15,321 nt of DNA from Circinella minor (Eukaryota; Mucoromycota; Mucoromycetes; Mucorales; Lichtheimiaceae), in the NCBI GenBank assembly GCA_016758965.1, contig JAEPRB010000521.1, positions 1-15,321 of the forward strand, in the 5' to 3' direction. The translations under genes and the position numbers were made by a program. Positions within the stretch are counted from its first letter, which is position 1, and every line of letters starts with the position of its first letter. Positions 9,217-15,321 of the stretch are shown here, piece by piece. Under the pieces are notes generated by a model, which saw only the letters and a list, made by a program, of their open reading frames with translations, ran no database searches and had not been told where the DNA came from.

Positions 9217-9529
9217 CTTCCAATGGACTAATGGCTGTTTATAAGCCAAAGTCATAGTTGGTCTTTTGTTTTGCTACAAGAAATCAACAGCATGATCAAT
9301 TTCATCCAATTCACTCGAAGGATGAGTAATGGCAACATTGTTTGACAGATCGCCTGATGATTGAGCGCTTGATCCAGCAGATGTTGATGCTGCAACATTC
9401 TGTTCCTGATCAATTTTTCTCAGACAGCCTCAGCCACGCTTAGCAGGTTGATTTTGAGAATGATTCATGATAAAATAATTGAGAATAAAGAGAGCAATGT
9501 GTAATATAGTCTGAAACCCTTCACAATTT

Positions 9530-9564
9530 AGTATTTATAACTCAAGTCAGTATTTATAACTCAA
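9530..9564. repeat. Tandem 19-nt direct repeat
   Basis: AGTATTTATAACTCAA occurs twice exactly (9530-9545 and 9549-9564), separated by GTC. It lies in the 431-bp space between the two divergent Cryptons. Confidence 0.9.
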
Positions 9565-9590
9565 AAAAAAAAGTTTCAGTATTTTGGGTT

Positions 9591-9651
9591 TGGGTCTGAA
9601 AAATTAAGATTGGGTCTTGAATTAATTTTGGCTTGGGACTGAAAAAATTAC
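9591..9651. repeat. Three degenerate TGGG(T/A)CT repeats
   Basis: TGGGTCTGAAAAATTA at 9591, TGGGTCTTGAATTA at 9611 and TGGGACTGAAAAAATTA at 9634 form a loose array with 20-23 nt spacing. No protein reading is supported. Confidence 0.6.
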
Positions 9652-9653
9652 AT

Positions 9654-9693
9654 GGTATTTTGCAGCGGCGACATAGAAACCGCTGAAAATACC
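9654..9693. repeat. Inverted repeat with AAAATACC arms
   Basis: GGTATTTTGCAGCGG (9654-9668) is the reverse complement of CCGCTGAAAATACC (9680-9693) apart from one bulged base. A second, overlapping palindrome follows: AAAATACC-TAT-GGTATTTT at 9686-9704. It could be the end or core of a small non-autonomous element. Confidence 0.75.
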
Positions 9694-9763
9694 TATGGTA
9701 TTTTTCAATGCAGGTCTTATTTGATAAACCCCACTTAATATCCATAAAGAACTATTAAAATAA

Positions 9764-9765
<2 letters not shown>

Positions 9766-9794
<29 letters not shown>
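9766..9794. repeat. Poly(T) run, 29 nt
   Basis: A pure T29 tract 105 bp upstream of the Crypton 1 start. It is matched by an A29 run downstream of the gene. Homopolymer length is prone to sequencing error. Confidence 0.9.
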
Positions 9795-9971
9795 GGCTTT
9801 TTTCTTGTATTATTTACTTCCATTAAATTTATCATATCTTCATCTTCAACTATCAACAATCGTAATCAATCATATCTTGAAAAAGAGGTCAAGGAGGCTA
9901 TGGAGAAGCACCTTGGAAATTTATCTTTGAATACAAAAAATTTATATAAATTGCGTCAAGCTCACTGGGAG

Positions 9972-10078
9972 GTTCATTGTAGTTTTTCTGTGATTGTAAT
10001 TTTAATAGTAGATAATTTACTACTTGATAATTTATGCATTTTCTATGATATTTTTTTTTGTATGATGTAATAATATAG
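9972..10078 (+). other. Crypton 1 intron 1
   Basis: 107 nt, GTTCAT...ATATAG, phase 0 between HWE and VWC. The donor is weak, but the intron sits at the same codon boundary as Crypton 2 intron 1 (HWK|RFC), which supports both models. Confidence 0.7.
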
Positions 10079-11242
10079 GTGTGGTGTGCCAAACAAGAAT
10101 TTGAGGATGGAAACACTGTCAGTGAAGCCAAACTGGTTGCTTTCTTAAGAGAAGTGTCGAGAACTGGCAATATTAAAAATAAAAGAAGTAAATTACCAGA
10201 TGGTAAAGCTAAGCGACTGGGAAAAGAATCCTTAGCAGGATATGCCAAGGCCGTTGGAGCATTACAAACTGTACAGGCTGCTGTACTTGGTAACAAGAAT
10301 CCACCAGCTCGTGGTACTCTTGTTAAAAACCTTCTCAGTGATTACGACCGAGAAAATGCTATCAGACGAAGAATTGAATATGAAGATCGTGGTACTAACA
10401 CCATCAACGATGGTTATACTCTTGATGAATTGAGACTTATTTCTCGATACCAGTTCAATCGTAACACACCGTATCATTTACGCAACCGATTGGATTTTTT
10501 ATTGGGACATGCTATCCTTGGTCGTGGCAAAACCAAGCGGATGATGCAATTGCCTGATTTGTTCTCTACTGAACTTGCGGATGAAGGACCATCTAAGTGC
10601 ATCTCGCTTGTTATTACGATGAATAAGGGGAAGACAAACCAACATAGGCGTTTAGAGTATGGTGCTGCTATATGACACCGCAGTGTGGAGGTGTGCCCAT
10701 TAGGCGCTATGGCCTTCCATTTTTTTTGCAGGTGGCACATGGAAAACGAGTCATTCCCTGAGTTCACAGCACGTCAAGATTGGTACGATATCCATGTTCT
10801 AAAAGGATTAGATCGTACCAAACCAATTACCTACAATACTCAGCGGGATGGCTATATGGAAGCGCTTAATGCAGTTGGTGTTAACTCGAGCAAAATAACA
10901 CACATAAACCGAGGAAGTGCTCTTCGCGCTATTGCGGACCAGGACGTTCCAGATAATGAGCAGTGGCGAATTGGGAGATGGGGCTCTGATAGAATGGTGG
11001 GATGCTACCTGACAAGCTTGCCAAAGCAAGCTATGCGTGCGTTAGCTGGTTTTTATTCACAAAAAGCTGGTGCTTTCTGGTTGCCACGTTCTGCAGTAGA
11101 CCCACCTCAGGAGTTGCAAAGACTCATATTCCCCAAGATAGAATATTGGGAAAATATGTTTGAACGTGGTGCCATACAAAAAGATTTGGCTGGTCCAAAT
11201 TTTTTAGTACTTTTAAAATATTTACGCATTGTTTTCTTGCAG

Positions 11243-11320
11243 GTAATAACTTCTATATACTATACATAATTGTGCTATTATTGATTTGATTTTCTAACTT
11301 GACTATTTTTAAATATTAAG
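11243..11320 (+). other. Crypton 1 intron 2
   Basis: 78 nt, GTAATA...TTAAG, with a branch-like TTCTAACTT at 11292-11300. It falls between LQ and DSVVL. Crypton 2 reads through the same point without an intron (IIL*DAAVF). Confidence 0.75.
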
Positions 11321-12275
11321 GACTCTGTTGTATTAAAGCAGCAGCACCCTACTCATTTTCTGTGGAGCCATGCGATCTTTGATAATCCATTATACAAGCA
11401 ATATGAGATTGACCTCTCTTCTCAGCTTGTAAGTGTCAATGAAGCAGAATAGCCGCTCAATGTACAGATTGAACGGGTCTTGCCCCATCTCACCAACATC
11501 CTGCGAGCATCACTTGGAAATATATCGGGTGACATTGATGGTATTAAAAACACCATCAATAATCTGAATGTATCACAACAAGCAGGATTTGCAAATGTCA
11601 CGGAAGCTGTGAATGGCATTTTTTCAAATCCACTGTACTTATCGCGAACTCCTACAAACTTCCATAAACAAGGTATGATCACTACAGCAGGAGAGGTAGC
11701 CCAAGATAGCAGTGACCATACTTTTGCAGATGATAGTCCCTCTCTACCATCATCATCTGTACCATCATCATCTATATCATCATCACTATCATCATCATCT
11801 CCTCCACAGTACACTTTAAATCGAAAGTTTTGTACAGTTACTGATGTATGGCGTGAGTATGACCATGGAGTTGCGGGGAATCCTTCTGTTCGAAGCCTTG
11901 AAGATAAATATAAGACGAAGTGGAGAAAGAATAGTACGGAGTCAAGGTTCTTCAGCAGAAGGAAGATAATTTATGAAGAAGTAAAGAGAATAGCAAATGA
12001 TCGGCATATCTCTTTTTCTGACGCAGCACAAGTCTTGGAAGATACAAGACGTGATTTAAAAATAAGTATAGACAAACTAACCAAAAAAATATCAGAACAA
12101 CATAAAGAACAACAGTGATTTCTTTTTATTTATTATTTCAATTACTCATTTCTCATTACTGTACTTTCAATTATTAAGCTCCAATATTTTCATTATCTAC
12201 TCTCCCGATTACTACATACTACTTACATACGTACAACTTTCCATAATCTATACAATCGTAGCAAAACAAATTTAC

Positions 12276-12304
12276 AAAAAAAAAAAAAAAAAAAAAAAAA
12301 AAAA
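12276..12304. repeat. Poly(A) run, 29 nt
   Basis: A pure A29 tract 157 bp after the Crypton 1 stop, followed by GC and A9. It mirrors the T29 run upstream. The gene keeps its introns, so this is not the tail of a simple processed mRNA copy. Confidence 0.9.
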
Positions 12305-12414
12305 GCAAAAAAAAACCATAAACACAAACATAAACACAAACACAAACAAAAAACATAATTCCTAATGTGTTTCTTTTTTTTTTCATATTGTTACCTCTCT
12401 CTTTGGGTTTTGTA

Positions 12415-12468
12415 TCTCTTTCTCTCTTCCTCTCTCTTTCTCTTTCTCTTTCTCTTTTCCTCTCTCTT
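12415..12468. repeat. Pure pyrimidine (CT) tract, 54 nt
   Basis: Every base from 12415 to 12468 is C or T, mostly as TCTC/TTTC units. Such tracts can adopt triplex structures. No gene is associated with it. Confidence 0.9.
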
Positions 12469-13057
12469 ATATTTTTTTATCAACATAACAACTTTATTAT
12501 TATTATAGTACTATGTATTCTCATTATATTAAATAAACCAGTACCGGAAGTATTTTATTTACAAGGAGTAATAATTAAATTTATCTTTGTCCATTTTTAC
12601 TTCAAATTGGATTCGGATTAAAAAAATATATACTAAAATATTTAGTATAAATAGGATAGTTTCTTCTCTTCCTTGCAAAATAACAATTCTTTCACACTCT
12701 TCATTTTATTTAAAATAAACTCATTTCCTGACTACGTACATATTTGACCTATTGAATTTCTTGGAAATAAAAAACCGCCCTTTTATTTCTTTTTCTCTTG
12801 AATCTTTAACTCGGAATTTATTATAATTTCTTTTTATTCTATTAAAAATGATCCGAACGGGCCGTAACAACACAATACTCTACCATCCACTTCACTGTAT
12901 TCTCCTTATTTAGATGTTTGAAAAAATGATATTTTCTGATCTCTGTATCTTTAATCTGGATAAAGCTTTTTTCACTTTATCATCCTCACAACTTTTACCT
13001 CCTTCCTGAATTATGTATTTTACTAAAAAGTAATAGAAATATTTTCATGGTCTATTC

Positions 13058-13098
13058 AACTGTTCATTTTATACAAACTGCATATAAAATGAACAGTT
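13058..13098. repeat. Perfect 16-bp inverted repeat
   Basis: AACTGTTCATTTTATA (13058-13073) is the exact reverse complement of 13083-13098, with a 9-nt loop CAAACTGCA. It lies in otherwise featureless AT-rich DNA. No flanking gene or terminator role is evident. Confidence 0.9.
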
Positions 13099-13778
13099 TT
13101 TAATCTGAAAGTTAAATTAAAGAATTTGATAGTTTATTCCACAAGCAATAATATTTGAAAACTTCCTTCGAAATGGTTTTAGCTGACATCCGATTGTACC
13201 TACTATAGTCCAAATTTTTAAGAGAAGGAGTAGCTTTATACACGTGATAAATTATTTTAGAAAGTGTTTGATTTGCATGAAACAGCCATTTTAACCTGCA
13301 ATGAAAATATTTGTTGATGTGGTCTAGCTAGTTGTTCAAGTTTGGTAAAAGCTCCCAGTACTTAAAAGAAGTACAAGTTATAAAGAGAAACACTAAAGAA
13401 AGCAAGTACTGTTATATTAGGGTCATTTTTTTTATTATATCTTCCTGTTTTCTCATTTTAAAAGCAATATTCTACATTCTGATGGTTAGCTTCTGTGGCT
13501 TCCAATATGCTATAAAGATTCCATTTCGTGAATGTTGAAAGTAAATCAGACATCAAATTTTCTTCTGTATATCTGTCGGGTTATGCTTCAAAATACTTTC
13601 TCGGCATTGAAATGTTATGATCACACTGGTAAAAAAAAAAGCAATGTATGATGTCTGGGACAAATTTTGGAAGGTTTAAACATGGACAACAACCTCAGAA
13701 GCTCATATTTTATTAAGTGAATTTATTCATAATTTTAATTTTTTTTTCAGGAACAGACTCAACAGAGGAAATTTCATC

Positions 13779-13827
13779 GTGGGTCTGAAGCTCTGCTAAA
13801 TTTATCGGACCTTGGTCTCAGACCCAC
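13779..13827. repeat. Inverted repeat upstream of the mariner remnant
   Basis: GTGGGTCTGA (13779-13788) pairs exactly with TCAGACCCAC (13818-13827), and GACC-TT-GGTC lies inside it. Shortly after comes AAAATAC...GTATTTT (13840-13860). Both motifs echo those at 9580-9704. Confidence 0.7.
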
Positions 13828-13884
13828 TGTGAGAGTTGAAAATACCCACACAGTATTTTGGATGGTGATGGTAATAGTGATGAG

Positions 13885-14571
13885 ATGCCAAATAACGAAG
13901 ACGATATGTACTAATTACGGTCTATTGCACCGGATACTATCGCAGTAGCTGCTGCAACAGAAACAGTTTCGGTCCAACCACAGAAAAACAAAGTTAATAA
14001 ACCTTTGCCAAAAAATCGTCATGATAAATATACTTACCATTCACCAGACATTATGAAACAAGCATTGGTTCTTAAAGCTGCTGGCTGATCTTACAGAAAA
14101 ATTTCCGCATTAATGAATATACCAAGAGGTACTATTCACAAGCATAAAAAACGAGCCCAAACTAGAAAAGGAAAAGCAAATCCAATTAAGCATAAACGAG
14201 TTATGCCATCAAAAATTACAGAAAATGGTGGCAGATTTCTTTTACAAAGCGTGACAGATAACAACACCATTACTTTGGATCAACTTCAGCACGTATACTT
14301 TCAAAAATTTGGAATACGATTAGCAGCATCAACAATATATTGATATCTCGTATACAAATGCCGAATGACAATCAAGCGTGCACACCTGTATCCAGAGCAC
14401 CGAACTGACGACGATACCAAAAACTTTTGAGTACAGTTTGTCAAGAATTATATTGAAATAAAAATTTTAGATTATCAACATAATTGTGTATTTGTTGATG
14501 AAGCATCAGTTATGGCGAACATGAGACATAACTATGCATGGTCTGTAGCTGGAGAAGTAGCTCATGTTAAA
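13885..14571 (+). pseudogene. Tc1/mariner-like transposase fragment with four stops
   Basis: A single frame carries protein-like text across four stops: TAA 13912-13914, and TGA at 14086-14088, 14341-14343 and 14428-14430. The order is an N-terminal linker, then a helix-turn-helix (KQALVLKAAG*SYRKISALM, NIPRGTIHKHKKR). A second helical DNA-binding part follows (LDQLQHVYFQKFGIRLAAST), then the start of the DDE catalytic domain, VFVDEASV, with the first catalytic Asp at 14497-14499. It continues to AWSVAGEVAHVK, typical of Tc1/mariner enzymes (...W...GE..HV). The match stops at 14571, so the second and third acidic residues are absent. The expected length is about 330-350 residues, and roughly 230 are seen. 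All three TGA codons fit former CGA. The true start and any 5' terminal repeat are uncertain. Confidence 0.7.
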
Positions 14572-14776
14572 GAGTGGGACTACCACAGATAAGGTAGCCA
14601 CCACTTGGGATATTATCCCGGTCGACCCCCCAATTTGACACGTGGTGGAGGTTCCCTTGTTGAAAAGTCTGTCAAAATAAAAGAAAAGAAAAAGGTAAAA
14701 GTAAAAATGAAAGAGCTAGAAAAGATGAAGATTTATTAATTCGCGGCTAAACCGCCTATATTTATACATACTTGAA

Positions 14777-14847
14777 TGGTCACATGACCACCCAAGAATC
14801 AATTCTAATTCACAAATCACGTGAACCTTATCTTTGGTCTGACCAAA
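14777..14847. repeat. Two short palindromes
   Basis: TGGTCA-CA-TGACCA (14777-14790) and TTTGGTC-T-GACCAAA (14833-14847) share the GGTC/GACC core and flank a CACGTG hexamer. They resemble binding sites for dimeric regulators, but no factor can be named. Confidence 0.7.
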
Positions 14848-14968
14848 CAAAGCTACCACACAACGTGTCATCACTGTCGCGTCTGAAGCGGGTTTTGTTC
14901 CCAGTTCCGCGTCAGCTCCAAATGTGACGTCGAAGCGACGATTCCAACCCAGGAATCCAGGTCGTCGC

Positions 14969-15001
14969 CGGGTAAATACTTCTACCTAATGTATTTACCC
15001 G
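14969..15001. repeat. 11-bp inverted repeat
   Basis: CGGGTAAATAC (14969-14979) and GTATTTACCCG (14991-15001) are exact reverse complements around an 11-nt loop. It marks the change from GC-richer to AT-rich sequence and may be an element boundary. Confidence 0.85.
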
Positions 15002-15143
15002 TTGGTTACTTTTATTCATCACCCATCTGTTTCTCCTATATTCTTTCATACATTGTCTCCCTTATTTCCATTTATATTATTTATTATTATTACCTCCGTC
15101 GTCTCTCCCGTTAATAATATCCTTTTCCTTTTATGTTATTATG

Positions 15144-15165
15144 AAAGATCATCTTTATGATCTTT
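15144..15165. repeat. 9-bp hairpin
   Basis: AAAGATCAT-CTTT-ATGATCTTT, perfect arms. Confidence 0.85.
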
Positions 15166-15284
15166 AATTAATTCTTTTGTGTTGTCTCATATGAATCATA
15201 TTGATCCATATTCTGTTTTTAATTTATTTATTTTTGATTTTCATTATTTCTTATTCTTATCAAGACAACGATCATGTCGTTTGC

Positions 15285-15311
15285 ATAATATTATTATTTT
15301 AATAATATTAT
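15285..15311. repeat. 11-bp AT hairpin at the window end
   Basis: ATAATATTATT (15285-15295) pairs with AATAATATTAT (15301-15311) across a 5-nt loop. Simple AT content makes chance plausible. Confidence 0.7.
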
Positions 15312-15321
15312 CATGTTCATA

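Larger units (their letters stand above)
6194..9468 (-). pseudogene. Crypton-type tyrosine recombinase (Crypton 2), decayed and interrupted
   Basis: ATG at 9468-9466. Exons recognised are 9468-9217, 8871-8664 and 8571-7979, then a foreign block, then coding text from ~7324 to ~6200. Order: an N-terminal AT-hook-like KRG*GCLRK; NKRPTMTLAYKQPLVHWK; RFCNANRQKFN; an SAM-like core (SYKAVNQYRKALLFLYD); LL*DQDIRNLNFSD, which is the first catalytic-Arg box; GIRHENVFSCPVSAFAFF; and the nucleophile box THYLSKLPSQFARGMAGF (Tyr at 7228-7226). Next come FLQLLVRCRRIIL*DAAVF, a coiled-coil-like stretch, and a Pro/Ser/Asn9 linker. The GCR1_C DNA-binding domain expected at the end is missing. In-frame stops: TGA at 9432-9430, 8245-8243, 8203-8201, 7324-7322 and 6916-6914; TAG at 9276-9274 and 6560-6558; TAA at 6850-6848. 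A frameshift follows 6848. About 58 codons between the SLLQ end of exon 3 and the second Arg box are gone. Alignment with Crypton 1 supports each box. Confidence 0.8.
9900..12118 (+). pseudogene. Crypton-type tyrosine recombinase with GCR1_C domain (Crypton 1), two stops
   Basis: Exons 9900-9971, 10079-11242 and 11321-12118 join in frame to about 677 codons. DNA strand transfer by such recombinases needs Arg, HxxR and Tyr, and all are present: R173 in GRGKTKRMMQLPD, H299-x-x-R302 in THINRG and Y334 in GCYLTSLPKQAMRALAGF. The order matches the Ndc10 domain-2/Crypton fold. FLVLLKYLRIVFLQ|DSVVL spans the second splice junction. A Ser-rich linker (coded by ATC/TCA repeats, ~11735-11800) leads to a C-terminal GCR1_C-type DNA-binding domain from residue ~576 (YTLNRKFCTVTDVWREY...), ending in a Lys-rich tail. 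There are only two lesions: TGA at 10673-10675, where Crypton 2 still has Arg (AI*HRS versus GIRHEN), and TAG at 11450-11452, probably from CAG. The ATG is the first in an otherwise open upstream frame, so the start is provisional. Two nonsense codons make the copy inactive, unless they are read through or are assembly errors. Confidence 0.85.
12119..13740. other. Non-coding spacer between Crypton 1 and the mariner-like element
   Basis: About 1.6 kb. It contains the A29 run, an ACAAAC/ATAAAC-rich stretch at 12315-12350, a pyrimidine tract and a perfect hairpin, listed separately. The rest is AT-rich. Frames at 12367-12621 and 13332-13538 are composition-driven and show no family features. A TTTTTTCAG at 13743-13750 looks like a splice acceptor ahead of the mariner remnant. 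Confidence 0.6.
14572..15321. mobile_element. Palindrome-rich insertion, possibly an LTR or similar element
   Basis: Transposase coding stops abruptly at 14571 and unrelated sequence starts, with TGGGACTACC at 14575. The block is locally GC-richer (14570-15000). It contains nested inverted repeats: CCACCAC/GTGGTGG (14598-14604, 14642-14648) enclosing GGGATA-T-TATCCC (14607-14619). A TATA-like CTATATTTATAC follows GCGG-CTAAA-CCGC at 14743-14755. No ORF is present, and downstream of 15001 the DNA becomes AT-rich. This fits an LTR or other regulatory end of an element that continues beyond the window. The far end, tRNA primer site and target duplication cannot be confirmed. Confidence 0.4.

Noticed and set aside
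11422..11814. Asp-rich minus-strand frame
   Set aside because: It is the antisense reading of the ATC/TCA serine linker of Crypton 1.
9766..12304. Crypton 1 as a processed retrogene because of the poly(A)
   Set aside because: The gene retains two introns, and the A29 run is matched by an upstream T29 run.
12367..12621. Leu/Ser/Phe-rich frame resembling a membrane protein
   Set aside because: It is produced by the pyrimidine tract and flanking AT-rich DNA. There is no codon structure or family feature.
13332..13538. 68-codon plus-strand frame
   Set aside because: No recognisable motif, neighbour or splice partner, and the length is within chance expectation for this stretch.
14575..14642. 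A complete short LTR from TGGGAC to TTTGACA
   Set aside because: It has TG/CA-like ends but is only ~68 bp, with no second copy, primer site or target duplication visible.

Overview
The window looks like a transposon graveyard from an AT-rich fungal genome, most likely an early-diverging one (Mucoromycota-like). The grounds are short GT...AG introns (about 58-107 nt), extreme AT bias, and remains of a DIRS-type retrotransposon, two Crypton-type tyrosine-recombinase elements of the Ndc10/GCR1_C kind, and a Tc1/mariner-like transposase. The lineage is inferred from element content and style, not from a marker gene. I see no rRNA, tRNA or CRISPR.

Layout. 75-1197 (minus): a DIRS-like gag gene with one frameshift, overlapping the first ~130 codons of a reverse-transcriptase ORF that breaks off near the window edge. 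1296-2065 (plus): a four-exon orphan gene that lacks a start codon and ends in an acidic tail. 2066-4633: AT-rich DNA without a supported gene. 4634-5768 (minus): a four-exon gene resembling HMG-box, transposon-associated proteins, with one in-frame TGA and one frameshift. 6194-9468 (minus): a decayed Crypton (Crypton 2), split by a ~650-bp foreign block (7333-7977) that carries a row of hairpins. 9900-12118 (plus): a second, much better preserved Crypton (Crypton 1) with three exons and only two stop codons, transcribed away from Crypton 2. 12119-13740: low-complexity and AT-rich DNA with a perfect 16-bp hairpin. 13885-14571 (plus): a Tc1/mariner-like transposase with four stops, cut off just after its first catalytic Asp. 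14572-15321: palindrome-rich sequence that interrupts it, probably another inserted element.

The main result is how the elements died. The two Cryptons can be aligned with each other inside the window, and where one has a stop the other often still has Arg or Gln. Most stops are TGA where CGA (Arg) is expected, and fewer are TAG/TAA where CAG/CAA is expected. This is what C-to-T change, favouring CpG, would leave. In Crypton 2 such changes appear to hit the first catalytic Arg, the aligned second catalytic Arg and an N-terminal AT-hook. The two Cryptons share one intron position but differ at others, which supports the gene models and shows they belong to separate subfamilies.
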